A stretch of DNA of 64,000 nucleotides from Allomesorhizobium camelthorni (GTDB taxonomy: Bacteria; Pseudomonadota; Alphaproteobacteria; Rhizobiales; Rhizobiaceae), in assembly GCF_011045125.1 (NCBI RefSeq), contig NZ_JAAKZF010000001.1, forward strand, positions 1 to 64,000, written 5' to 3'. The notes beneath the pieces were generated by a model, which was not told where the DNA came from, did not search any database, and saw only the letters and a list, made by a program, of their open reading frames with translations. Positions 50,229 through 58,657 of the stretch are shown here, piece by piece. The translations under genes and the position numbers were made by a program. How positions within the stretch are numbered: the stretch's first letter is position 1; each line of letters begins with the position of its first letter.

Positions 50229-52019
50229 ATGATCTCGGTCGACCGCGCAGACATCGCCTTCCAGCTTTTCGACGCTCTCCCCACGGCCAGCCTCTCGGCA
50301 TTGCCGCGTTTTGCCGATTATGACCGCGCCGCGATCGACGGCGTTCTCGACATGGCGGAGCGGGTCGCGATGGATCATTTCCTGCCGCACGCGGCCGATC
50401 TCGACCTCAACGAACCGAAATTCGTCGACGGAAAAGTGGTGATCGACGAGCGCGTCGGCGCAGCACTCGCGGCATACCGCGAGGCGGGGTTCTTCGGCGC
50501 CAGCTTCGATCAGGAACTGGGCGGCGCGCAGATGCCGGAAACCGTGCGCAGCGCCGTGGGCTTCATCTTCTCCATGGCCAATATCGCCACGGCCGCCTAT
50601 CCGTTCCTGACCACCGCCGCCGCCAATCTGATCGATGCCTTCGGCTCGCCCGAGCAGAAGGCGCGCTTCCTGAAGCCGATGGTGGAAGGCCGGTTCTTCG
50701 GCACGATGTGCCTTTCGGAGCCGCAAGCCGGCTCCTCGCTGGCCGATATCACGACAAAGGCCGAGCCGCAGGAGGATGGCTCCTATTTCCTGACCGGCCG
50801 GAAAATGTGGATCTCGGGCGGCGACCAGGAGATTTCCGAAAACATCGTCCACATGGTGCTGGCGAAGATCCCCGGCAGTCCGCCCGGCGTTAAGGGCATC
50901 TCGCTGTTCATCGTGCCGAAATTCCTGGTCGAGGAGGACGGCTCGATCGGCCTGCGCAATGGCGTCGCGCTCGCCGGCCTGAACCACAAGATGGGCTACC
51001 GCGGCACAACCAACGCCGCGCTGAATTTCGGCGAGGATGGTCCCTGCCGCGGCTATCCGGTCGGCGACCCCGGCAAGGGCCTGGTCTACATGTTCCAGAT
51101 GATGAACGAGGCGCGCATCGGCGTCGGGCTCGGCGCCGCAGCCCTCGGCGCGGCCGGTTACCGCGCCTCGCTGGCCTATGCCCGCGAGCGCCTGCAGGGC
51201 CGCCATCCGGACAACAAGGACGCCTCCTCTCCGCAAATCCCGATCATCGGCCATGCCGACGTAAAGCGGCTGCTGCTCGCCCAGAAAACCGCCGTGGAAG
51301 GCTCGCTGGCGCTGCTTCTCTACGCCGCATTCCTGGTGGATGCGATCAAGGCGGCGCCCAGCGAGGAGGCGCGCCACGAGATCCGCATCCTGCTCGACCT
51401 CCTGACCCCGATCGCGAAATCATGGCCCTCGGAATTCTGTCTCGAAGCCAACAAGCATGCGATCCAGGTGCTCGGCGGCTATGGCTACACGCGCGACTAT
51501 CCCGTGGAGCGGCTCTACCGCGACAACCGCCTGAACGCGATCCATGAAGGCACGCACGGCATCCAGGCGCTCGACCTGCTCGGCCGCAAGGTGATGCAGG
51601 AGAACGGCGCCGGCATGAAGACGCTGGCCGCCAGGATCATGGCCGACGTGACGCAGGCGCATGGCTTAGAGGGGTTGACCGCCCATGCCGCCGATCTGGC
51701 GGCGCATCTCGCCGAAGCCGTCGCCACCACCGGCAAGCTCGCGGCAAAGGTCGGCTCAAATCCGCGTCCAGGCCTTGCCAATGCGACGATCTATCTCGAC
51801 ATGATGGGCCATGTGGTCATCGCCTGGATGTGGCTTCGTCAGGCGACGGCCGCGACGCGCAGGCTCGGCTCGCCGGATCCGGACCGGAACTTCCTCGACG
51901 GAAAACTCGCCGCCTGCCGTTATTTCTTCGCCTACGAACTGCCGAGGACCCGCACGCAACGCGCGCTTCTCGACAGCCTCGACGATACTGCGCTGAAGAT
52001 GCGGCCGGAGTGGTTCTGA
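50229..52019 (+). CDS. acyl-CoA dehydrogenase with extended C-terminus
   Basis: The FAD-dependent enzyme oxidises an acyl-CoA to the enoyl-CoA. The protein (596 aa) is of the long type with an added C-terminal domain. Seen are AAFREAG-type region YREAGFFGASFDQELGGAQMP, TMCLSEPQAGSSLADI, the flavin-contacting LTGRKMWISGGDQE, LNHKMGYRGTTNAALNF, and QVLGGYGYTRDYPVERLYRDNRLNAIHEGTHGIQ with the catalytic Glu. Members include DmdC (3-methylmercaptopropionyl-CoA dehydrogenase), but substrate cannot be fixed here. Confidence 0.92.
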   Translation: MISVDRADIAFQLFDALPTASLSALPRFADYDRAAIDGVLDMAERVAMDHFLPHAADLDLNEPKFVDGKVVIDERVGAALAAYREAGFFGASFDQELGGAQMPETVRSAVGFIFSMANIATAAYPFLTTAAANLIDAFGSPEQKARFLKPMVEGRFFGTMCLSEPQAGSSLADITTKAEPQEDGSYFLTGRKMWISGGDQEISENIVHMVLAKIPGSPPGVKGISLFIVPKFLVEEDGSIGLRNGVALAGLNHKMGYRGTTNAALNFGEDGPCRGYPVGDPGKGLVYMFQMMNEARIGVGLGAAALGAAGYRASLAYARERLQGRHPDNKDASSPQIPIIGHADVKRLLLAQKTAVEGSLALLLYAAFLVDAIKAAPSEEARHEIRILLDLLTPIAKSWPSEFCLEANKHAIQVLGGYGYTRDYPVERLYRDNRLNAIHEGTHGIQALDLLGRKVMQENGAGMKTLAARIMADVTQAHGLEGLTAHAADLAAHLAEAVATTGKLAAKVGSNPRPGLANATIYLDMMGHVVIAWMWLRQATAATRRLGSPDPDRNFLDGKLAACRYFFAYELPRTRTQRALLDSLDDTALKMRPEWF

Positions 52020-52066
52020 ACTCTCAGGAGCATGGCCGGCGCATTACCTGAACATCACCGCAGACC

Positions 52067-52258
52067 TCAGGAGAGGTCTATCTCGCCATCCACCACATGG
52101 TTCAGATCGGTGCCTTCGGCAGTCAGCGTCATACGCACGCGCAATTTATTGCCGCTGGCTCTGCCCTCGCGCACGATCGCCTCGATCTCGCGCTGCGAGG
52201 TGACGCCGACCTCCTTGAGGAACTTGCGGATCGACATGTTGAATTTGTCTTCGTCCAT
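52067..52258 (-). CDS. DUF6494 family small protein
   Basis: The 63-residue protein MDEDKFNMSIRKFLKEVGV is a small conserved family in Proteobacteria. A basic helix, TSQREIEAIVREGRASG, and a two-strand KLRVRMTLTAEGTDLNHVVDGEI follow. GGGAGCGCC precedes the ATG at 52258. Further in-frame codons upstream are unlike the family and cross a terminator. Function unknown. Confidence 0.85.
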   Translation of the reverse strand: MDEDKFNMSIRKFLKEVGVTSQREIEAIVREGRASGNKLRVRMTLTAEGTDLNHVVDGEIDLS

Positions 52259-52377
52259 GGCGGCGCTCCCATCTTGCATCTGCCGGATTGTAGGCCGTGG
52301 CTGCCGGGTGGCAAGCGGCGTCAGCTGTAGGCCCGGAAATGCTGGTTGAAGCTGAGGCAGCCCGGCTGCCACAGGAC

Positions 52378-52406
52378 AAAAAAACCCGGCGTCGCCGCCG
52401 GGTTCT
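52378..52406 (-). terminator. rho-independent terminator of carD
   Basis: Read on the minus strand, AACCCGGCGG-CGA-CGCCGGGTT is followed by TTTTT, 25 bases after the carD stop. Confidence 0.88.
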
Positions 52407-52430
52407 TGCCTGCCACGCGAATGAAGGCGC

Positions 52431-53018
52431 TTACGCGGCCTCTTCCTGTTCCGCGACCTCGGCTTCCTCATTGTCGGCCTTGGCGCCGCGCTTCGGACCC
52501 TTGTTCAGGTTGGTCTCGATCATCCGCACCGCTTCGGTTTCGGAGACGCGGTTGACCGCGGCGATCTCCCGCGCCATGCGGTCGAGCGCCGCTTCGTAGA
52601 GCTGACGCTCGGAATAGGACTGCTCGGGCTGGTTCTCGGCGCGGTAAAGGTCGCGCACCACTTCCGAGATCGAAAGCAGGTCGCCGGAATTGATCTTCGC
52701 GTCATACTCCTGCGCGCGGCGCGACCACATGGTGCGCTTGACGCGGGCGCGGCCCTGCAGGACCTTGAGCGCGCGATCGACATAGTCGGTCTCGGAAAGC
52801 TTGCGCATGCCGATGGCGGTCGCCTTGGCGACCGGCACTTTCAGCCGCATCTTGTCCTTGGCGAAGTCGATGACGAAGAGTTCAAGTTTGTGGCCCGCGA
52901 CTTCCTGCTCGTCGATCGACACGATCTGGCCGACGCCATGCGCCGGATAAACGATGTATTCACTCGTCTTGAACCCGTGCCGGACTGCGGATTTCTTCTG
53001 CGGGGTTGCGGTTGCCAT
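52431..53018 (-). CDS. carD: CarD family transcriptional regulator
   Basis: CarD binds RNA polymerase beta and stabilises open complexes at many promoters. The 195-residue protein has the RID/Tudor-like domain (GFKTSEYIVYPAHGVGQIVSIDEQEVAG, LKVPVAKATAIGMRKLS) and the helical DNA-binding part (RVKRTMWSRRAQEYDAKINSGDLLSISEVVRDLYRAE and SYSERQLYEAALDRMAREIA). A Lys/Glu-rich tail ends it. It is conserved in Alphaproteobacteria near fdxA, as here. A strong terminator follows. Confidence 0.96.
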   Translation of the reverse strand: MATATPQKKSAVRHGFKTSEYIVYPAHGVGQIVSIDEQEVAGHKLELFVIDFAKDKMRLKVPVAKATAIGMRKLSETDYVDRALKVLQGRARVKRTMWSRRAQEYDAKINSGDLLSISEVVRDLYRAENQPEQSYSERQLYEAALDRMAREIAAVNRVSETEAVRMIETNLNKGPKRGAKADNEEAEVAEQEEAA

Positions 53019-53375
53019 ACGCGGTGAACTCCTTGTTGGGCCGGTTTCAATACCGGCTGATTGTTGCGGCCCGACGGGCCGAATCTAGTGCCGCAAACAG
53101 GCGAAACCACCGGAAAAACCCAAGGCCCTGGCAATCCGCCCCAAAATAAGCGTTGCCTGGCCCAAGTTGCCTTGGTCCGGATTAGGGTTTCCACCTTTCA
53201 GTGATTAAGGCTCAGCGCCATATATCGACGGTGTGTCCGCAGCATGTTTAGCTCGCATACCACAAAAACCGGCGAGAATCAACAATTTGCTGCAAGCGCG
53301 CAAGGCCGCGACGTGTCAAGCCGCGACAACACCGGTCATGACAGTCAGCTTAAGAAAATCCTGCTGGCAAGGTTT
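53019..53375. other. long upstream region of carD, no gene seen
   Basis: No reading frame on either strand looks protein-like. The minus strand must contain the carD promoter; the stretch near 53160-53290 is AT-richer than its surroundings (GATTAAGGCTCAGC, ACCACAAAAACCGGCG). No RNA family is recognised. Confidence 0.5.
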
Positions 53376-53424
53376 TAGCGCATGACGCAGAAAACCGGAA
53401 TAGGTTTTCTGAAAGATCATGCGC
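53376..53424. repeat. dispersed palindrome downstream of fdxA
   Basis: GCGCATGACGCAGAAAACC is mirrored by GGTTTTCTGAAAGATCATGCGC. It is related in layout to the element at 24957, with GCATGA ends and an A/T-rich inner stem. It lies 26 bp after the fdxA stop and can act as a terminator. Confidence 0.75.
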
Positions 53425-53449
53425 AGGTCCAAAATCTGGAGAGGGGTGC

Positions 53450-53788
53450 TCAGTCGCCCTCGCCGGGATTCTCCGAAAAATACTTCTCGAACTTGCCTTC
53501 CACACCGTCGAACTCCTTGGCATCCACGGGCGGTTCCTTCTTCGAGGTTATGTTGGGCCACTTCGAGGCGTACTCGGTATTGATCTGCAGCCATTTGTCG
53601 AGGCCCGGCTCGGTGTCGGGCTTGATCGCGTCGGCCGGGCATTCCGGCTCGCAGACGCCGCAATCGATGCACTCGTCCGGATGGATGACGAGCATGTTTT
53701 CGCCTTCGTAGAAGCAGTCGACCGGACACACTTCAATGCAATCCATATATTTGCATTTGATGCAGTTGTCGGTGACGATATAGGTCAT
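53450..53788 (-). CDS. fdxA: seven-iron ferredoxin FdxA
   Basis: FdxA carries a [3Fe-4S] and a [4Fe-4S] cluster and transfers electrons in the cytosol. The 112-residue protein shows [22 protein letters not shown] and [20 protein letters not shown], the two cluster motifs, followed by the family tail with [12 protein letters not shown]. The start at 53788 gives the standard [12 protein letters not shown]. It lies between carD and the S4 gene on the same strand, a conserved alphaproteobacterial order. Confidence 0.97.
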   Translation of the reverse strand: MTYIVTDNCIKCKYMDCIEVCPVDCFYEGENMLVIHPDECIDCGVCEPECPADAIKPDTEPGLDKWLQINTEYASKWPNITSKKEPPVDAKEFDGVEGKFEKYFSENPGEGD

Positions 53789-53924
53789 GCTGCGGCTCCG
53801 GGGCCCTGCTTTCTCGACTAATATGGGCGGTGAGGTATCGCCTTTACAGGGCTGTTGCAAGGGCGGCCATTCCCCGCAGGCGCCTATTGGCGAAACGGCC
53901 CGGCCGGATGGTGAGGACGGAGGC

Positions 53925-54311
53925 TTATTCCTCGCCGTTGCGCAGCCGGTCGGTCTCGCGCCGCTCCTTCTTGGTCGGGCGGCCGCTGCCTGCTTCGCGC
54001 AGCGGCGGCAACGCGTCGGGAGGAGCTTCGCCCTTCGGAGCGGGCGGCGGCGACAGATCCTCGTAGAGCGTTCGCGCCTCCTCGGCGGGACCGCGGCGGC
54101 TGCCCTGCTGCAGCACCTTGTAGATCAGTATCCGCCGCTCGAGCGTGATGGTCAGCACATCGCCTGGCTTAACCGAATCCGACGCCTGGCCGGCCTTGTC
54201 GCCATTGATGCGGACTCGCCCCGCAACCGCCAGCTTGGCAGCCAGCGAGCGCGACTTGACCACGCGCGCGAAAAACAGCCATTTGTCGATGCGCTGCCGG
54301 CCTTCGACCAT
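53925..54311 (-). CDS. S4-domain RNA-binding protein (Hsp15-like)
   Basis: The N-terminal S4 domain ([49 protein letters not shown]) matches Hsp15, which binds dissociated 50S subunits carrying nascent chains. A basic tail ending [18 protein letters not shown] follows, in a 128-residue protein. It starts exactly at the stop of the helicase gene (54312), so the two are coupled. Confidence 0.9.
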   Translation of the reverse strand: MVEGRQRIDKWLFFARVVKSRSLAAKLAVAGRVRINGDKAGQASDSVKPGDVLTITLERRILIYKVLQQGSRRGPAEEARTLYEDLSPPPAPKGEAPPDALPPLREAGSGRPTKKERRETDRLRNGEE

Positions 54312-57300
54312 CTACTTCTTGAGCTGGTCGCGCAGCGCCGCGAGCTTTGCAAAAGGCGAATCCGGATCGACGCGCACCGGGCGCTCCTCGCGCGGAGGCC
54401 TGGCCTGGAACGGCTGCTTGCCTTGGAAGCCGCCCTTGTCGCCGGGACGATTGTCGCGGCGGTCCGGCCGCTGGCCGTCGGCATTCGGCTTGCCCTTGAA
54501 CTTGCCGCGCTCGAAACGCTCCTTGCCGCCATTCTCGCGCGGCGGCCGCGCTTCGCTGCGTTGCGGCCGATCGCCGTCTCGCTGCGTCCGGTCGCCCTGC
54601 GCCTTGCCGTCGCCGGCGACGGCGCCGTCGCGCTGGCCGCGGCGCTGGCGGTTGTCCTGCCGGTGGTGGCGGGGTCGCTGCTCGAACCGGGCCGGCCGCC
54701 ACAAAAGGATCGGCTTCGGTTCCTCGGCTTCCTCTTCACCCTCCCCCTTGCGGGGAGGGTCGGCGCGCAGCGCCGGGGTGGTCCCGCTCGGCTCGGCGCC
54801 ATTTCCATCTGTGCTTTGGTTCGTGCCGGCAGCTTCGCCGACGCTCTCCGGACCGGGCACAGCAGGCGTCAGGTCAGCGGGCAGCTCTTCCGCATCAGGC
54901 TTCCAGGTCGAAGCCGCGAGCGGCGTGGCGGCTTCCGTAGGAGCCTCGGCTTCCGCAGACAGCACCTCTGTGGCCGGCTCGTCCTGCACGACCGGCGCGA
55001 TCGCCTCGGCGACGGACGACAAAGGTTCAGAAGCGACAGCTTCTCCCTCCGACGCAGTCAGTTCGGGTGCGGGTGGTGAAGAACCGAGCACGTCGTCTCC
55101 ACCCCCCTCCGTCGCCTGCGGCGACACCTCCCCCGCAAGGAGGGAGGAGGGCGCTTCGACTGGCTCAGTCGCCGCCTTCTCGGCTTCCTTCGCGGCCTTC
55201 TCAGCAGCAGCTTTTTCAGCTTCCTTCGCCGCCCTTTCTGCTTCCCGCTTCGCGGCAGCGGCTTCCGAGGCCTCGCGTGCGGCTTGATCGAGCGCCTCGA
55301 GCCGCGTCTTCACCTCGGCGGCCGGCTTCGGTTCGGCGCGATAGCCGAGGCCTTTCAGGATTTCCTCTATGTCGTCGGCATTGGCTCCGAGGATCGACAT
55401 CATCGCCGGCGTCACCAGGAAGGCGCTGCCGTCGAACGCGCCATCTGGCCGCGGGCCGGTTCCGGCCTTCCAGGCCAGCGCCGGCCGGATCAAATCGGCC
55501 AGCCGCTCCAGGATGTCGACGCGCACGGCGCGCCGGCCGAGCATGCGGAAGCCGGCCAGCTTGTAGAAGGCGCGGTCGAAGGCCGGGTCGACGACCACCG
55601 AAGTCCTGCCGGCGGCAAGCGCGTGGACGACGTCGCCGAAGCCGGGCTTTTCCTTGCCGTCGTTCTTCAGCGCCCAGAGCAGCGTCACCAGGCCTGCGGG
55701 GCCGGGCTTGAGCAGGCTCGGCACGAAGACGTGGTACGCGCCGAAGCGCACGCCGAGCCGGCGCAGTCCCGCGCGGCCTTCCTGGTCCAGCGACTTGATG
55801 TCGTCGGCAATCTCGCGCCGGTTGATCAGGCCGAAATGCTCGACCAGTTGGAACGCGATGCCGCGCGCGATGCCCGAAAGCTGCTCGGCGTTCTTCAGTT
55901 CGATCAGCGGCTTCAGCGCCGTGTCGATCTGGAAGTTCACGAAGCGCTCGGCGCGCGCCGCGACCTTGTCGCGGGCCGGGCCGGTCAGCTGCTCGTCGGC
56001 AAGCAGGATGATGCGGGGCCGGAGCGCATCCTCGGTCGCGGCCAGCGTTCCGATCGGCGTGCCGATCCAGCGCAGTATGCCGTCGGAGCCGAGCGCGATG
56101 TCGCTGTTGCCGGAAGCAGAAAACCGCTCGGCGCGGCTTTCGAATTCCAGCGCCAGCGCCTTCTGCGCCGCGGCCTTGATCGCCTTGCCCTCCTCGCCGC
56201 CGGCGGACTGGTCGGCGGTGAATCGGAACCCCTGCAGTTCTCCGACATGGTGGCCCTCTACGAGGACCGTTCCGGCAGGGCTTATTTCGGCTTCAAGCAT
56301 CGTATTTTCTCTAAGGCGGCGCATGAGGACGGAAGTCCTGCGGTCTACGAAGCGTTTCGTCAACCGCTCATGCAGCGCATCCGACAATCTGTCTTCGATC
56401 TCGCGCGTTTTTTGTTGCCAGTGCTGCGGATCTGCAAGCCATCCCGGCCGGTTGGACACGTAGGTCCAGGTGCGGATCTGGGCGATGCGATGCGACAGCG
56501 TGTCGATGTCGCCCTCGACCGTGTCGGCGCGGCGCACCTGCTCGGCCATGTAGTTTTCGTCGACATGGCCGCGACGCGCAATGTCGAGATAGATCGCGGC
56601 GACGAGCTCCGAATGCTGCGCCGGCGCAATCTTGCGGTAGTCCGGCAGCGCGCAGACCTCCCACAGCCGCGCTACCCGCTCGCGTCCAGTGGCCAGAGCC
56701 CGGATATCCGGGTCCTGCGAAAGATGCTCCAGCGCCCGGCTGTCCACCGCCGGCAGCGCCCGCGTCAGTCCCTCGACCGGCGCGGTGGTGTCGATCGAGC
56801 GCTTGAGCGCGTCGATGCTGGAAAAATCGAACTGCGCGGTGCGCCATTGCAGCACTTTCACCGGATCGAAATCGTGGCTCTCGATCTTCTCGACCAGTTC
56901 GTCCGGAAAGGGATCGACCTGGCCTGTGACGCCGAAAGTACCGTCGCGCAGATGCCGCCCGGCACGGCCGGCGATCTGGCCGAGTTCGGAAGCGTTCAGG
57001 TTGCGGTACTGGAAACCGTCGAATTTCCGGTTCTGCGCGAAGGCGACGTGATCGAGGTCAAGATTCAGCCCCATGCCAATCGCATCGGTCGCGACCAGGA
57101 AGTCCACGTCTCCCGACTGGTAGATGGCGACCTGGGCGTTGCGGGTGCGCGGGCTGAGCGCGCCGAGCACCACGGCGACGCCGCCGCGCTGGCGGCGGAT
57201 CAGCTCGCCGATCGCATAAACCTCGTCGGCCGAGAAGGCGACGATGGCCGAGCGGGGCGGCAGCCGCGTCAACTTTTTCGCGCCGGAATAGGCGAGATGC

Positions 57301-57878
57301 GAGAGCCGCGGCCGCGTCACCACCGAAACGCCGCGCAGCAGGCGCTGGAGGATGCCCTGCATAGTCGCCGCGCCGAGAAGCAGCGTTTCCTGGCGGCCGC
57401 GCAGATGCAGGATGCGATCGGTGAAGATGTGCCCGCGCTCGAGATCGCCGGCGAGCTGAACCTCGTCGATCGCCACGAAGGCGGCGTCGGTCTCACGCGG
57501 CATCGCCTCGACCGTGCAGACTGAATATTTCGCGCCGGGCGGCAGGACTTTCTCCTCGCCGGTGACCAGCGCGACCTTGTTCGCGCCGACCTTTTCGCAG
57601 ACGCGGCCATAGACCTCGCGCGCCAGCAGCCTAAGCGGCAGGCCGATCACGCCGCTCTCATGCGCCACCATGCGCTCGATCGCCAGATGCGTCTTGCCGG
57701 TATTGGTCGGGCCGAGCACGGCCGTCACGTCTCGTCCCGAAAGGATGAGCGGGTCGTTCTTGGGCTGCTGCAGATTCATCGGAACGGGAAGCGGCCTTTC
57801 TGGCTCGGCTTGGCGGCTCGGCCTTCTGCGAACCGGCTGAATGGGGGCCGCTGCGGCGGCAAATGGCGATGAAGCCAC
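54312..57878 (-). CDS. Suv3-like DEAD/DExH RNA helicase with long low-complexity tail
   Basis: This 1188-residue protein is related to mitochondrial Suv3. Motifs: Walker A GPTNTGKTH (residues 56-64), DEVQ-type Walker B FVAIDEVQLAGD, motif VI AGRAGRHLRDGTFG near residue 330. After about residue 880 the protein becomes low complexity: an Ala/Glu/Lys coiled-coil-like run, an acidic stretch, and an Arg/Gly/Gln-rich end suited to RNA binding. Two blocks in that tail, about 907-930 and 1030-1050, are translated dispersed repeats. The GTG at 57878 is used; an ATG at 57779 is an alternative. The S4 gene is coupled to it. Confidence 0.88.
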   Translation of the reverse strand: MASSPFAAAAAPIQPVRRRPSRQAEPERPLPVPMNLQQPKNDPLILSGRDVTAVLGPTNTGKTHLAIERMVAHESGVIGLPLRLLAREVYGRVCEKVGANKVALVTGEEKVLPPGAKYSVCTVEAMPRETDAAFVAIDEVQLAGDLERGHIFTDRILHLRGRQETLLLGAATMQGILQRLLRGVSVVTRPRLSHLAYSGAKKLTRLPPRSAIVAFSADEVYAIGELIRRQRGGVAVVLGALSPRTRNAQVAIYQSGDVDFLVATDAIGMGLNLDLDHVAFAQNRKFDGFQYRNLNASELGQIAGRAGRHLRDGTFGVTGQVDPFPDELVEKIESHDFDPVKVLQWRTAQFDFSSIDALKRSIDTTAPVEGLTRALPAVDSRALEHLSQDPDIRALATGRERVARLWEVCALPDYRKIAPAQHSELVAAIYLDIARRGHVDENYMAEQVRRADTVEGDIDTLSHRIAQIRTWTYVSNRPGWLADPQHWQQKTREIEDRLSDALHERLTKRFVDRRTSVLMRRLRENTMLEAEISPAGTVLVEGHHVGELQGFRFTADQSAGGEEGKAIKAAAQKALALEFESRAERFSASGNSDIALGSDGILRWIGTPIGTLAATEDALRPRIILLADEQLTGPARDKVAARAERFVNFQIDTALKPLIELKNAEQLSGIARGIAFQLVEHFGLINRREIADDIKSLDQEGRAGLRRLGVRFGAYHVFVPSLLKPGPAGLVTLLWALKNDGKEKPGFGDVVHALAAGRTSVVVDPAFDRAFYKLAGFRMLGRRAVRVDILERLADLIRPALAWKAGTGPRPDGAFDGSAFLVTPAMMSILGANADDIEEILKGLGYRAEPKPAAEVKTRLEALDQAAREASEAAAAKREAERAAKEAEKAAAEKAAKEAEKAATEPVEAPSSLLAGEVSPQATEGGGDDVLGSSPPAPELTASEGEAVASEPLSSVAEAIAPVVQDEPATEVLSAEAEAPTEAATPLAASTWKPDAEELPADLTPAVPGPESVGEAAGTNQSTDGNGAEPSGTTPALRADPPRKGEGEEEAEEPKPILLWRPARFEQRPRHHRQDNRQRRGQRDGAVAGDGKAQGDRTQRDGDRPQRSEARPPRENGGKERFERGKFKGKPNADGQRPDRRDNRPGDKGGFQGKQPFQARPPREERPVRVDPDSPFAKLAALRDQLKK
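54730..54790. repeat. dispersed repeat translated in frame in the helicase tail (1)
   Basis: CACCCTCCCCCTTGCGGGGA followed by the GGCGCGCAGCGCC hairpin is a common rhizobial intergenic repeat. Here it reads in frame as TTPALRADPPRKGEGEEE in the helicase tail. Confidence 0.8.
55095..55155. repeat. dispersed repeat translated in frame in the helicase tail (2)
   Basis: CCCCTCCGTCGCCTGCGGCG followed by ACACCTCCCCCGCAAGGAGG is another standard dispersed element. It reads in frame as SSLLAGEVSPQATEGGG in the helicase tail. Confidence 0.8.
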
Positions 57879-57932
57879 AAATAGGGTTTCGGTCCCCGAA
57901 ACGAAAGGCGGAAATCGTCAAAATTAACGTTG

Positions 57933-57947
57933 GAACGAGTCTGGAAC
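57933..57947. promoter_or_regulatory. candidate LexA (SOS) box near the helicase start
   Basis: GAAC-N7-GAAC matches the alphaproteobacterial LexA direct repeat, 55 bp upstream of the helicase GTG. About two matches to this 8-base pattern are expected by chance in a window of this size. Confidence 0.25.
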
Positions 57948-58657
57948 GAATCGGAGACGAATCAGTGACTCCGCGCGATTCAGGATTTGTTCACGGCCAC
58001 ATCTAGCTTGGCCGAGGCGATCGCGCACCAGATCGTGAATCGGTTTGGGAGCGCCGCACTGCGACTGGCCGCGAAAGCGTTAACTTTTTCCGCCGAACCG
58101 GCCAATCGCGGTTTAATTGAAAGCTCAAGCGTTTGATTTCCAATACAATTCTACCTTTAGGAGCCTACCTGCGGAAGCTCGCGCGATGCGCCGGTTAACT
58201 TCTCGGCCAAACACGGAACGAATCGGCGACGAATCGCTGATTCCGCTGTTTTCCTGCTTTGTTCAACACAACATATGGGCCTTGACAAGTTTTCCGCCTC
58301 CAGATGGTGAATCGCAATTCGCCGCCCGACGGCTCATTTTCCGGGGCACGTTAACCTTTGATCCGGCGACCGTCGCCGAGAGCGAACTTGACGGGCCGCA
58401 ACGCCGACCTGTTTGCCAAACCTTGCCGCAACCCTGCCGCCAGGACAGCGTCCGCTGCGATTTTCGTTAACGTTCCGGCTAAAGAGGGAACGAAGCGGCG
58501 ACGAATCGCTGATCGGCCGGGTTTCCGCCTTTGTTCACCGCAACATGTTGTGCCGGTCAGCAGGCCGGGCAACCAATGGACACTCGCCGGCCGCGAGAAA
58601 CCGAGTTTCTCATGCATCTCCGGTAAGGAATTTGTGCCGCATCGGCACAGCGCCGCT
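57943..58657. repeat. array of three diverged 272-bp direct repeats upstream of the helicase
   Basis: A 60-base core starting GGAACGAA(T/G)CGG(C/A)GACGAATC occurs at 57943-58002, 58215-58274 and 58487-58546, exactly 272 bp apart both times. Outside the cores the units still align without gaps at several points: CCAGAT(C/G)GTGAATCG at unit position 86-100, a GTTAAC near 137, and GTTAAC 22-26 bases before the next core. Unit 3 runs into the 3' end of the LysR gene. No open reading frame explains it. Eleven GANTC sites lie within 57937-58507. Confidence 0.8.

Noticed and set aside
55284-57524. 746-codon open frame on the plus strand opposite the helicase
   Set aside because: Antisense shadow of a high-GC gene. 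The translation is Arg/Ala/Asp/Val-rich without motifs, while the minus strand carries clear helicase motifs.
58117-58470. 117-codon plus-strand frame in the repeat array
   Set aside because: It crosses a repeat boundary, has no ribosome site and no conserved frame in the other two units.
57943-58546. CRISPR array
   Set aside because: Repeats are 60-base cores 272 bp apart with partly aligned intervening sequence, not short repeats with unique 30-40 bp spacers, and no cas genes are present.
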